This document shows, one piece after another, positions 18,194 through 27,600 of a stretch of DNA of 64,000 bases. The translations under genes and the position numbers were made by a program. The stretch covers positions 1-64,000 of the forward strand of contig CANRYS010000006.1 of the NCBI GenBank assembly GCA_947644305.1, given 5' to 3'. The notes below the pieces were generated by a model. The model ran no database searches. It was not told the DNA's origin and saw only the letters and a list, made by a program, of their open reading frames with translations. Position 1 is the first letter of the stretch. Each line of letters starts with the position of its first letter. This DNA comes from an uncultured Roseburia sp. (lineage in GTDB: Bacteria; Bacillota; Clostridia; Lachnospirales; Lachnospiraceae).

Positions 18194-19135
18194 ATGAATA
18201 ACTTTTTATACAGTATCAACGCTACCTTTCCCATCTTTTTGATTATGATTCTGGGAAAAGTCCTGTACAAACTCAAGATCATTGGGGATGATTTCATTCA
18301 ATCTGTGGATAAATATGTTTTTTATGTAGCACTTCCGGCCCTGGTTTTTAAAGATCTGACAGAAAATGATTTTCGGGGAAATTTTGACTCCAATTATGTC
18401 ATGTTCTGCTCCTTTTCCACCCTCGCTTCCATTCTCATCATCTGGGGCCTAACAGAACTTTTTATGAAAAATGAAACAGAAAAAGGGGCGTTTATCCAGG
18501 CGTCTTATCGCAGCAGCGCCGCCATTCTCGGACTAGCTTTTATCGACAACATGTACGATGGCGCCGGTATGGCACCTCTTATGATCCTCGGCGCCGTCCC
18601 TCTTTTCAACATATTTGCAGTAATTATACTCACACTGAAAGGTCAAAACAAGAACCAAAAACCAAATGTAAGAACAACGGTAAAAAATATATTTACAAAC
18701 CCTATTCTTCTTGGAATACTTTTGGCATTACCCTTTGCTTTTACCGGCTTCCATTTCCCTGTCTTTGTAAACAAAAGTCTGAATTATCTTGCTAATACTG
18801 CCTCTCCGCTGGCTCTGCTTTCCATCGGCGCCGGATTTGAGGGACGAAAGGCTTTCTGCAAACGAAAACTGACGATCCTTGCCACCCTGATCAAACTTTT
18901 CATTATCTGTGCTTTATTTCTTCCTGTAGCCGTCTGTCTCGGCTACCGCAGCCAGGAACTGATGGGAATCTTAATTATGCTGGGATCCCCTGCCACTGTG
19001 TCCTGCTATATTATGGCGAAAAACACCGGAAATGACACCGTTCTCACCAGTAGCATCATTGTACTGACCACACTACTCTCCTCTGTCAGCCTGACCCTCT
19101 GGATCTTTATACTCAAATCCATGAATCTTTTATGA
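18194..19135 (+). CDS. AEC-family (auxin efflux carrier-like) transporter
   Basis: 313-aa inner-membrane protein with about ten hydrophobic helices arranged as two five-helix repeats. The family segments KVLYKLKIIGDDF near the N-terminus, YVALPALVFKDL at about 48-59, and GSPATVSCYIMAKNTGND late in the protein are present. Family members move organic acids such as malate or malonate; the substrate here is not predictable. AAGGA lies 12 bases before the ATG. It is divergent from the lipoprotein gene. Confidence 0.87.
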   Translation: MNNFLYSINATFPIFLIMILGKVLYKLKIIGDDFIQSVDKYVFYVALPALVFKDLTENDFRGNFDSNYVMFCSFSTLASILIIWGLTELFMKNETEKGAFIQASYRSSAAILGLAFIDNMYDGAGMAPLMILGAVPLFNIFAVIILTLKGQNKNQKPNVRTTVKNIFTNPILLGILLALPFAFTGFHFPVFVNKSLNYLANTASPLALLSIGAGFEGRKAFCKRKLTILATLIKLFIICALFLPVAVCLGYRSQELMGILIMLGSPATVSCYIMAKNTGNDTVLTSSIIVLTTLLSSVSLTLWIFILKSMNLL

Positions 19136-19165
19136 TGATTTTACTATCATTTTCTAATTTTAACA

Positions 19166-19194
19166 TTGACTTTTCACTAAAAATATTGTATTAT
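19166..19194 (+). promoter_or_regulatory. Sigma-A promoter of tRNA-Trp
   Basis: TTGACT, 17-base spacer, TATTAT. The -10 box ends 17 bases before the tRNA 5' end. Confidence 0.75.
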
Positions 19195-19211
19195 AGGAAA
19201 GTAAGTGATTT

Positions 19212-19282
19212 AGGGGCATAGTTCATCGGTAGAATAAGAGTCTCCAAAACTCCAGAGCTGGGTTCGATTCCTAGTGCCCCTG
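19212..19282 (+). tRNA. tRNA-Trp (anticodon CCA)
   Basis: Acceptor AGGGGCA pairs TGCCCCT with discriminator G. The anticodon loop CTCCAAA gives CCA. The T-arm CTGGG/CCTAG encloses TTCGATT and the variable loop is four bases. The anticodon stem AGAGT/ACTCC has an A-C mismatch at the 27-43 pair and the D-stem has a G-U pair, both unusual but tolerable. CCA is not encoded. Confidence 0.9.
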
Positions 19283-19290
19283 TAGTGATT

Positions 19291-19332
19291 ACCTTATAAA
19301 TGACAGATTGCTGTCGTTTATAAGGTTTTTTT
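19291..19332 (+). terminator. Rho-independent terminator after tRNA-Trp
   Basis: The stem ACCTTATAAA-GACAG pairs with CTGTC-TTTATAAGGT (small internal mismatch) and is followed by seven T residues. It ends 18 bases before the metF start, so read-through would be the only way for the tRNA promoter to feed metF. Confidence 0.85.
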
Positions 19333-19350
19333 ATAGAAAGGAATACACAC

Positions 19351-20202
19351 ATGATCAAAGATTTATTTCATAAAAACAGGCCCGTTTATTCGTTAGAGGT
19401 GTTTCCACCTAAAAAAGATACCGATGTTTCAGTGATTTACGACGCCCTGGATCAATTTAAAGAACTTCACCCCAACTTTATCAGCGTAACCTATGGCGCC
19501 GGCGGAACCACTTCGGAAAATACCTTTGCCATCGCTTCCTACATACAGAATCAGTGCGGAATTGAGGCATTAACTCATTTGACCTGCGCTGCCATTCCTG
19601 ATAAACTGTTTCTTACTAACTTTCTCACTAACCTGTATCGCAACGGCATCCGTAATATTCTGGGACTTCGCGGCGATCAGCCAAAAGGAATGAGCGATGA
19701 ACAATTTGCCGCCAGATATTATGACCATGCTTCCGATTTGATCCAAGATATCAAGACCTCTTTTCCATTCAGTGTAGCCGGCGCTTGTTATCCAGAAATT
19801 CACCAGGAAGCTTCTTCACTAGAAGAAGACATCGCCAATCTTAAGATTAAGGTAGATACAGGGGTAGATTTTCTTATCACTCAGCTTTTCTATGACAATG
19901 ACACGTTTTTCCGCTTTGTGGACCTTGCCAGGAAAGCCGGTATCACAGTTCCTATTTTACCGGGCCTTATGCCCATCACATCAGCTAGGCAAGTCAAAAA
20001 CATTATCCAATTGTCCGGGACAAAAGTACCAGACAACCTTATGTCACAAATAGAAACATATAAAGATTCTCCAGAAGACTTAAAGAAGGCAGGTCTGGAA
20101 TTCACAAAAAAACAGATGGAACAGCTACTGGAACACGGAGTAGATGGTATCCATCTTTACAGCATGAATAAAGTAGAGATTGCTAAATTTATTTTAGAAT
20201 AA
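19351..20202 (+). CDS. metF: 5,10-methylenetetrahydrofolate reductase
   Basis: 283-aa flavoprotein TIM barrel reducing methylene-THF to methyl-THF for methionine synthesis or the Wood-Ljungdahl branch. Typical segments are YSLEVFPPKK near the N-terminus, SVTYGAGGTT, THLTCAA, LRGDQP and DFLITQLFYD. AGAAAGGAATACACAC precedes the ATG. No partner methionine-pathway gene lies next to it. A short distance from the tRNA-Trp terminator suggests possible control by read-through. Confidence 0.93.
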   Translation: MIKDLFHKNRPVYSLEVFPPKKDTDVSVIYDALDQFKELHPNFISVTYGAGGTTSENTFAIASYIQNQCGIEALTHLTCAAIPDKLFLTNFLTNLYRNGIRNILGLRGDQPKGMSDEQFAARYYDHASDLIQDIKTSFPFSVAGACYPEIHQEASSLEEDIANLKIKVDTGVDFLITQLFYDNDTFFRFVDLARKAGITVPILPGLMPITSARQVKNIIQLSGTKVPDNLMSQIETYKDSPEDLKKAGLEFTKKQMEQLLEHGVDGIHLYSMNKVEIAKFILE

Positions 20203-20223
20203 TTCTATCAAATTCGCGCCATC

Positions 20224-20238
20224 AAGCTAGCTCGACGG
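20224..20238 (+). repeat. Copy of the dispersed intergenic motif (CTAGCTCGACGG)
   Basis: The same 15-mer AAGCTAGCTCGACGG as at 5968-5982, here 21 bases after the metF stop and just before a perfect 20-bp stem-loop. Confidence 0.6.
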
Positions 20239-20245
20239 TGCTAAG

Positions 20246-20294
20246 AGGGTGTCCATCAAACTATGGCTATAAAACATAGTTTGATGGACACCCT
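20246..20294. repeat. Perfect 20-bp inverted repeat between metF and purA
   Basis: The arms AGGGTGTCCATCAAACTATG (20246-20265) and its exact complement (20275-20294) enclose a nine-base loop. There is no U-run on either side. It may terminate both convergent genes or be a small mobile palindrome. Confidence 0.8.
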
Positions 20295-20330
20295 AAATTC
20301 TAAATTGCATTATGTCAATGGCGGCATTCA

Positions 20331-21605
20331 TCAACGATATATGATCTCATGACGTCCCGGACCATTAGAAACCATTTTAACCGGAACCCCCAATTCTTTT
20401 TCTATAAACTCAATATATTTACGACAATTCTCAGGCAGCTTGTCATACTCAGTAATGCCCCGAATATCTTCTTTCCAGCCTGGAAGAACCTCATAGACAG
20501 GTTTCGCTTTTGCCAGATCGATCGTTGTAGGGAAGTCCTTTGTAACCTTTCCATCAATCTCATAACCGACACAAACAGGAAGTTCATCCAAATAACCAAG
20601 TACATCCAAAACCGTCAGCGCTGCTTCGGTAGTTCCCTGTATCCTGCAGCCATAGCGACTCGCCACAGCATCAAACCAACCCATACGTCTTGGACGACCT
20701 GTGGTAGCCCCATATTCTCCACCATCTCCGCCTCGTCTTCTCAATTCATCTGCCTCTTCGCCAAAAATCTCACTAACAAATTCTCCGGCCCCAACTGCGC
20801 TGGAATATGCTTTTACAACCGTCACAATCCTCTGAATCTCATATGGTGGAATACCTGCACCGATCGCTCCATAGGCGGCCAAAGTAGAAGATGATGTCAC
20901 CATTGGATAAATTCCATGATCGGGATCTTTCAAAGAACCAAGCTGGCCTTCCAACAAAATTCTTTTTCCGTCTTTTCTTGCCTGATAAAGAAAAGCAGAG
21001 ACATCACATACATAAGGCTTAACCATCTCACGATACTCTTTCAGTGTCTCCATCGTCTGATCAATGTCAATGGCTGGTTTATGGTAAAGATGTTCCAGCA
21101 GTACATTTTTTTGTACACTTATATTTTCCAGTTTCTCACGAAGTTTGGTTTCATCAAAAAGCTCAGATACCTGCACTCCAATTTTTGCATACTTATCAGA
21201 ATAAAATGGCGCGATTCCTGATTTGGTAGAGCCAAAAGATTTGCCTGCCAGCCTTTCCTCCTCATACTGATCAAACAGAATATGATATGGCATTACGATC
21301 TGTGCTCTGTCAGAAACAAGAATCTTAGGCTTAGGCACACCTTTTTCCACGATGTCATTTATCTCACGAAATAGATCTGGAATATTCAGAGCAACTCCGT
21401 TTCCAATGATACTCGTTGTATGATCATAAAAGACACCGGAAGGCAGAATATGTAGTGCAAATTTACCATAATCATTTACTATGGTATGTCCTGCATTACT
21501 CCCCCCCTGGAAACGCACGATGATATCGGACTCTTCACCCAGCATATCTGTAATTTTTCCTTTACCCTCGTCTCCCCAATTGGCACCTACAACTGCTGTA
21601 ACCAT
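20331..21605 (-). CDS. purA: Adenylosuccinate synthetase
   Basis: GTP-dependent ligase converting IMP and aspartate to adenylosuccinate, first committed step to AMP. N-terminal GANWGDEGKGK (P-loop-like, catalytic Asp) and FQGGSNAGHT (catalytic His) are present, then GSTKSGIAPFYSDK and the C-terminal SNGPGRHE. 424 aa is normal. ATG 21605 is used since AAGGAGG lies seven bases upstream; the ATG six bases earlier abuts it. It is monocistronic with its own promoter; no purine riboswitch is visible in its roughly 95-nt leader. Confidence 0.95.
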   Translation of the reverse strand: MVTAVVGANWGDEGKGKITDMLGEESDIIVRFQGGSNAGHTIVNDYGKFALHILPSGVFYDHTTSIIGNGVALNIPDLFREINDIVEKGVPKPKILVSDRAQIVMPYHILFDQYEEERLAGKSFGSTKSGIAPFYSDKYAKIGVQVSELFDETKLREKLENISVQKNVLLEHLYHKPAIDIDQTMETLKEYREMVKPYVCDVSAFLYQARKDGKRILLEGQLGSLKDPDHGIYPMVTSSSTLAAYGAIGAGIPPYEIQRIVTVVKAYSSAVGAGEFVSEIFGEEADELRRRGGDGGEYGATTGRPRRMGWFDAVASRYGCRIQGTTEAALTVLDVLGYLDELPVCVGYEIDGKVTKDFPTTIDLAKAKPVYEVLPGWKEDIRGITEYDKLPENCRKYIEFIEKELGVPVKMVSNGPGRHEIIYR

Positions 21606-21705
21606 AGCCATTCCTCCTTATTTTCATGAATTGTAACCCTTTTCCAGTACAGTGTCCTGCGTTTAATTTCAGCATAATTTCTGCTGGGCAAACACATACA
21701 GATTT

Positions 21706-21734
21706 ATTATAAATGATTTTGGATTGCTTTTCAA
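21706..21734 (-). promoter_or_regulatory. Sigma-A promoter of purA
   Basis: Minus-strand TTGAAA, 17-base spacer, consensus TATAAT, about 100 bases before the purA start. A small CAGCA/TGCTG hairpin is the only structure seen in the leader. Confidence 0.8.
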
Positions 21735-21823
21735 GAAAAAAGGCAAAATAGCAGAAAAAGTTTTTGCAGCCGCGCTATTATAGCAGACTATTTTATATTT
21801 ATCAAAATCGTCTTCATAAAACG

Positions 21824-22858
21824 CTATTGTACTTTATCGCAGAGCTTTTCTTGTATCTCACACAACATATCCGTCTCCAGCACAACATGGAGCCATCTCT
21901 CCAAAACATCCATATCTTTCTGCTGCTGAATCCTTTTAATCATTTCATCAGGTATGTTGCCCTTGGGAGCCAATACAAGAAAGATCATTTCCTGCAGTGT
22001 GTCTACCCTTCCCTGCCCAATTCCTTCTTTACGTCCTTCTTCACGGCCTTCTTCACGTCCCTCTTCACGGCCTTCTTGGCGCCCTTCTTGGCGACCTTCT
22101 TCAAAGCCCTTTTTGCGACCTTCCTCTATACCGATCCTTTTTCCTAGTTCTCTTCCTTCTGCTAAACCCTCTTCTCTGGCTTCCTTTCGCCACATTTTTT
22201 CAAGTTCCCAAGATTTCATATAGCGAACACCTACTTCCTTTCTACATTTGATCCTTGTGACATAACGATGTAATTCTTTCAATTCCTCTGACACAGCATT
22301 TTCTTCTTTGCTTTCTGCAAGATAATTCAAAAGTTGTGTCAGTTGTTTATTCCCGCCCATGGTACCCTTCGTATAGAGAAACAACGAAACAGCCCCATCT
22401 TCATATGGAGTGTCTGGCTCCTCAATGATCTTGTTTTTTATTGTATAACACATTCGATCTTTCCCAAAAGGATCTTTTGTCAGAATAAATATTGTCCACA
22501 TATCCGGCAGCTTATCATACTCTTCACCCGCTTCCAGTAGTCTTCCGTCCAACAATGCCCGATAGTATCGATTCCGCTTTGGCAGCAATTTTTTATCTGT
22601 ATATTTGTCTGGTTCAAAATCATATAGACAACTTCCACTCTCGTCCACATACAAATCCATGCGGATCCCATGACGCATCGTATCATTGCCCTGAATCATA
22701 TTTTGTGGATATATTTGAATATCCTTCACATCTCTCTGACAAATTGCCTTAATCAACAATCGACAAAACCATTCCCCCTTCTCTCCGGAGACTGCTTCAA
22801 AAAACAGAAAGTCATCCATTAAATTTAGTTCCTCAAGTTCTCTTTTTACCATTTTCAT
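21824..22858 (-). CDS. Rpn-family PD-(D/E)XK nuclease-like protein
   Basis: 344 aa, typical of the Rpn/PD-(D/E)XK 'recombination-promoting nuclease or putative transposase' family. The N-terminal domain (about 1-200) shows the opening NLMDDFLFFEAV, then GIRMDLYVDE with the conserved Asp, YDFEPDKY where most members have an E-x-Q site, and the KRNRYYRALLDG helix. A charged helical C-terminal part contains an EGRxEGR-like repeat (about 247-280) encoded by 12-bp tandem repeats. The protein is presumably a DNA nuclease; mobile-element association is usual. GGGGGAAG precedes the ATG. Confidence 0.82.
   Translation of the reverse strand: MKMVKRELEELNLMDDFLFFEAVSGEKGEWFCRLLIKAICQRDVKDIQIYPQNMIQGNDTMRHGIRMDLYVDESGSCLYDFEPDKYTDKKLLPKRNRYYRALLDGRLLEAGEEYDKLPDMWTIFILTKDPFGKDRMCYTIKNKIIEEPDTPYEDGAVSLFLYTKGTMGGNKQLTQLLNYLAESKEENAVSEELKELHRYVTRIKCRKEVGVRYMKSWELEKMWRKEAREEGLAEGRELGKRIGIEEGRKKGFEEGRQEGRQEGREEGREEGREEGRKEGIGQGRVDTLQEMIFLVLAPKGNIPDEMIKRIQQQKDMDVLERWLHVVLETDMLCEIQEKLCDKVQ
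22024..22119 (-). repeat. 12-bp tandem repeats within the Rpn-like gene
   Basis: About eight imperfect 12-base units of the type CTTCTTCACGGC encode (E/Q)EGR on the minus strand. Such in-frame repeats can change copy number by slippage, changing the length of a charged helix without frameshift. Confidence 0.85.
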
Positions 22859-23267
22859 TCATCTTCCCCCTTATTATAATTCTTTTTTAGTTTCTTGTAA
22901 AGTCTTTTTAACCTTTAAGTTGAAATTCATTTGGATTTTTCTGCCCAGAAATGTCTCGCGACAATTGCAGTTGTATTAGAAATCACTTGAATTAAAAATT
23001 TTGATGTAAAAATTATAATATAACTTTTCTTATTAGTCAATATATTTTTTATATTTATAAATGAACAAATAATTCGTAGCAAAATAGTAGCATACAAAAT
23101 AGCTTAGCGGCACCGCAAACTAGATCCATAAATTCAAATTAGCAGACCTCGCTTTATCTCCGTGTTCTATAGGTATTGAATAGCGATACATGTTTTGATA
23201 CATAAATAGTAAAGATGCCTTTCATATAAAAGGTTCTTATTTAAAAAGTAGAGGAGATGATCAAATT
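22859..23267. other. AT-rich intergenic region between the Rpn-like gene and the integrase
   Basis: 409 bases with no credible gene on either strand. It holds the divergent upstream regions of both genes, long AT tracts around 22990-23070, and a short CATATAAAAGG segment before the integrase. No tRNA fragment, attachment-site duplication or excisionase gene was seen. Confidence 0.6.
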
Positions 23268-24362
23268 ATGCCAGCATACAAGGACAAAAAAAATGGAACT
23301 TGGTACTGCAAATTTTATTACAAGGACTGGAGTGGAGTGTTAAAACAAAAGTGGAAAAGGGGCTTCGATACAAAAAAGGAAGCGCAAGCATATGAAAGAA
23401 ACTTTTTACAGAGACAAACATTCAGACAGGACATTTTATTTGAAAATCTATATTATGTATACATGGAGGAAATGTCCTTGCGCCTTAAGCATTCTTCTAT
23501 CATAACAAAGAGAAATATCTGTGAGACAAAGATACTTCCTTATTTTGCGAAAAAGCCGGTCAATGAAATCCGAGCCGCTGATATTAGGAAATGGCAAAAC
23601 TGTCTACTAGAGTCTGAACACAATTATTCAAAGACATATTTAAAGACCATTAACAACCAATTATCTGCCATAATTAATTTTGCCCGCAAATATTACAATC
23701 TGGAATCAAACCCTTGCGAACAGGCAGGGAGTATCGGCACAAGCCGGGCAGAAGGCATGCAGTGCTGGACACTGGAGGAATTCTTAGCTTTCCGAGAAGG
23801 GATCATGGACAAAGCAAATTCTCTAATCTGTTTCGATGTGCTTTATTGGACTGGGATCAGAGAGGGGGAACTGCTGGCGCTTTCTGAACAAGATATCAAT
23901 TTTGAGAAAAAGGAGCTTTTCATCAATAAATCCTACCAGCGTCTCGAGAGAAAGGATATCATTACTCCACCCAAGACCAGAAAAAGTAGAAGAAAAATTC
24001 CTATTCCAGATTTTTTATGTCAAGAACTACAAGAGTATCGAAAAGGACCAAACTATGATGCGGGAAACGAACGATTTTTCCCTTTTAGCAAAGCTTTTTT
24101 AAATTACGAGATGCGGCGAGGATGTAAAAATACTGGTGTAAAAAAAATTCGTGTCCACGATATCCGTCATTCTCATGTATCTCTTCTGATTGATCAGGGA
24201 TTCGATGCCCTTGTGATTGCAGAACGGGTGGGCCATGAAAATGTATCAACAACTTTGAATACGTATGCTCATCTATTTCCAAACAAGCAGATGGCTTTAA
24301 TTTCTTCGTTGGAAAATCTGGGAATGAGACAACAGAATTTGACAAAAATAGTTGCATTTTAA
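23268..24362 (+). CDS. Tyrosine-type site-specific integrase
   Basis: 364-aa phage/ICE-type recombinase. An N-terminal arm-binding AP2-like domain (KDKKNGTWYCKFYYKDWSG) is followed by a SAM-like core-binding domain (about 65-165) and the catalytic domain. The catalytic residues are all visible: Arg in TGIREGELLAL, His-x-x-Arg in HDIRHSHV, His in GHENVS and Tyr in NTYAHLF. AGAGGAGATGATCAAATT precedes the ATG. No excisionase, relaxase, phage or cargo gene is next to it, so it appears to be a remnant or the driver of a very small element. Confidence 0.92.
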   Translation: MPAYKDKKNGTWYCKFYYKDWSGVLKQKWKRGFDTKKEAQAYERNFLQRQTFRQDILFENLYYVYMEEMSLRLKHSSIITKRNICETKILPYFAKKPVNEIRAADIRKWQNCLLESEHNYSKTYLKTINNQLSAIINFARKYYNLESNPCEQAGSIGTSRAEGMQCWTLEEFLAFREGIMDKANSLICFDVLYWTGIREGELLALSEQDINFEKKELFINKSYQRLERKDIITPPKTRKSRRKIPIPDFLCQELQEYRKGPNYDAGNERFFPFSKAFLNYEMRRGCKNTGVKKIRVHDIRHSHVSLLIDQGFDALVIAERVGHENVSTTLNTYAHLFPNKQMALISSLENLGMRQQNLTKIVAF

Positions 24363-24422
24363 TTGCAATATTACTTAAAGAAAGGAAAAACCCCGATTTT
24401 ACAGGGATTTACAAAATGGTTT

Positions 24423-24620
24423 ATTATTCTACCACATTAATAAAAAAAACGCAACTGTAAAATGGGTATGCTTGTCAATTTTTATCTTTTTTGTATATAC
24501 TCATAAATTATTTAATTTTATTCATACATATTTAGCCGGACGATGCCCGTTTTAACTCTTGACTCCCTAATGCTGCCCCTATGCATCCCATGGAGTTCCT
24601 TACTAATGTGGTAGAATAAT
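24423..24620. repeat. 17-bp inverted repeat pair flanking a 164-bp spacer
   Basis: ATTATTCTACCACATTA at 24423-24439 is exactly inverted at 24604-24620. In addition, ACGCAACTG stands as a direct repeat next to each arm (near 24449 and 24622). The position directly after an integrase suggests recombinase-binding arms or the end of a small element; a regulatory role is also possible. Confidence 0.7.
24472..24501 (+). promoter_or_regulatory. Putative promoter of the Ig-like surface protein gene
   Basis: TTGTCA, 18-base spacer, TATACT. It lies between the arms of the 17-bp inverted repeat, so inversion of that segment would turn the promoter around. Confidence 0.5.
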
Positions 24621-24670
24621 CACGCAACTGACACATGTTTTTATTCAGTAAAAAAATAAGGAGGAAGAAA

Positions 24671-27600
24671 ATGAGTAAATGGATTCAAAAATTAACGCGG
24701 ACATCCAAGCGTAGCATGGCGTGTGCCATGGTCGCCGCTCTGGCATTGTCCTCACTTGCCCAGGCGCCCTCTTCAGAGGCAGCAGGCAAAAAGAAACCTA
24801 CACTAAATGTGAAAAAAAAGACATTGTACTGGAATAAGTCAGGCAACAAAAATTATACCTTGAAGCTGAAAAAAAACAAGGTAAAAACCATTGTGACTAC
24901 CACGTGGAAGACGAGTAAAAAAAGCGTGGTTGCTCTTAGCAGAAAAAAAGACACTTCGGTCAGATTGACTGCAAAAAAGAAAGGGACAGCTACCATCACG
25001 GCTACTGTCAAATACGTTCCCGTGGGAAAATGGGCAATAAAGACGGCAAAACTCACCTGCAAGGTGACTTCCAAAGGAACTGCCCCTGCCCAAACACCAC
25101 CAGCTAAAACAGAGCCGGCTCAGACACCACTAATTATTTATACAACAATGCCAGCGCCCCCTTCCCAACCGGTGGTCACTGAAGAGCCTACTGATACACC
25201 AGAACCGGAGGATACATCTAAGCCAGATACCACCTCTTCTCCTAATGAGACAGCCGATCCAGATAAGTCACAAGAACCGACTTTTACACCGAATACATCC
25301 GATGACTCTACTGTAACAGAAGTCGTTTTGAGCACATCGGAAGCACTACTCGGCATGGAAAAGGGTAGAAATACCATCACTCTGACAGCAACTGCAAAAG
25401 ACAAGGACGGTAAACCATTGGAAAACCAGGCCGTTACCTGGACTTCGGATGATGAAAGCGTCGCTGCCGTAAAGGAAGGAATCGTAACCGCAGCCGGAAG
25501 TGGTACAGCTCATATTATAGCTACCGTAAACAATGTAACTTCAAAACCATGTACCATCATAGTAGATGCTGAAAAGCCGATTATTAAAGAAGCGGAACTA
25601 AGTGACGGCAAGACATTTTTTGTAGCTTTCAGTGAGCCAGTCACAGGAACACCATCCATAAACGTGAAAACGGAGGATAATACAACTATAAAATGTGAAT
25701 CTCTGGTACTGTCAGAGGATGGAAAAAGCCTGATCATAGCCTGCCAGGAAACACTAAGCGCAGGCAGCTACGAGCTCACAATCAATGGCCTGGAGGATCT
25801 GGCTGGCAACAAAATGGCAGAAGACAGCCACATATCTGTACAAAAAGTTTCAAGTGTTCCAACAGCTATTGTTTGCAAGACAGATCAGGTTCCGGCAGGT
25901 CAGACTTCTTTCGATGTTTATTTTTCCATTGTTGACCAGTATGGCGAAGAGTATGATACCCTGGGAGTAATGTCGGAAGGCGTATTTACCGCATCTGCCC
26001 AGACAGAAACCGGCATGCCTTTTAAAGCCCAGGTAAATCAGCAGGAAGGATATGTTAGGGTTTTTGGTTCTGCCAGCGCCTTTACAGAGGGTAGAAAAAT
26101 CAAATTAACCTTAACTTATTCCGTATCGGACGAAACAGTCGTTGAGGAAAATATGACAATTACTCTCGTGGACGCAACGGACAAAGGAAAAGCAGTGAAA
26201 ATTGCCGGGCTCAATGCTACAAGTAAAACGATGGATAAGATCTCCTCTACCGACGATGAAGACAAACCGGTATTCCAGCTTAGCGGCACGGAAAAAGACA
26301 ATGTATTCACACTATCTTCCAAACTTCTTGATAAGTTTGGTTATGAAGCAGAGCCGTCAGATGTTATTTATATGATCAAGGACGAAAGCATACTTGCCTT
26401 CTCTGGCACAGATGAAGCAGCTTCTGATGGAATTTATACATCTAGTCAGCCAGTTACTGTGCGAGCACTCAAAGGCGGTACAACAACAATCACCGCATAT
26501 CTGGCTTCGGATGACTCCGAGTTCTACAACATCACGGTGACAATAAAATCTACGAGTCTTCAGGAAATCACGGTGGCGGATCTCGGTGAGGGAACAAATG
26601 GAAAGATGAGTGAAGCAAAAATCACACTGACCCCTGCTGGAACCGGACTTACAAAGGATGACTTAAAGTACCGGGTGACAGAAGGCGACGAGCGCCTTAA
26701 GAAACTTGTCTTTGTTCAAGAAATCGACGGAATTTATATTAATATAACGGCTTTTCCTGACAGCAGAGATGACCCCATTCGTTTTGTTGTGTACAGTGAC
26801 GGAGCTGAGTCGAAAGAGATTTCTTATACATCCACACCGTCCCTTTCCGCAGCAAAAATCGACATTGAAGACTTTAAAGAAAACACTGTTACGGCAGGCA
26901 GCACCGCCACCACCACCTACCAGATCCTAAACCGATACGACGAGGACATCACCAATCGGACAGGAAAACAGCCTGAATGCGGAATCTCGGTTCCAAATGT
27001 TGTAAAATCAGCAAGTACAGGTATTGGCGATTCTGCCGGAACACTCACGATCGAGACACTAAATCCGGGAACATCAGAAGTCACTCTGTCGCTGCCAGGG
27101 GATTCCTCTGTAAACGCAAAAGTAAATGTGACAGTTTTGGAAAAAGCATACGTTCAAGCGATCCAATTTGGGACAGCAACGATGGATGGATTAAAATTAA
27201 CGGATAAAAGCGTTCTTTTTATCCCAGTTCAAGCATATGATCAGTACAAAAATAAGTATAATACTTTTACAAGACAAACTATCAAGGATGAAGATTTGAT
27301 AATTACTGTAAATGGTAAAGAGATAGATTCTTCACCACTTTTGGCTGACTACTACGAAACTACTTCTAGTACAACTGCTATCCAATCTACAGATACGACC
27401 ACGAAAATCGGTGCTATCGGCCTCAAATGGCGCAATACTACTATGCCAGCGGCGGGAGAAGTTTTGAAGATAAGTTTTCAGAGCAAACGTACCGATCTGG
27501 ACACGGAACCATACCATCTTCCAGTAAAAGCGGCATCCTCAGTTAGCAGACTGGAGTTTCATTATGATGTCCAGGCAGCACTTCCAGGTGCAGCAGTCAG

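Larger units (their letters stand above)
24363..24670. other. Integrase-to-surface-protein intergenic region
   Basis: 308 bases, AT-rich at its start. It contains a weak CCC/GGG hairpin after the integrase (about 24388-24410), both arms of a 17-bp inverted repeat, a sigma-A-like promoter and a leader of about 160 bases before the next gene. No tRNA or small gene is seen. Confidence 0.65.

Noticed and set aside
21606-21705. Purine riboswitch in the purA leader
   Set aside because: The conserved three-way-junction core of purine riboswitches is not present; only a small hairpin is seen.
22024-22119. CRISPR-like array
   Set aside because: Units are 12 bases, contiguous with no spacers, and code in frame for EGR repeats.
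22858-22890. Promoter TTTACA-17-TATAAT directly before the Rpn-like gene
   Set aside because: The -10 box is only 15 bases from the ATG, so the transcript would lack the ribosome binding site.
24502-24670. c-di-GMP riboswitch in the leader of the surface protein gene
   Set aside because: Attractive because of the many c-di-GMP enzymes, but neither class I nor class II core sequences can be found in the leader.
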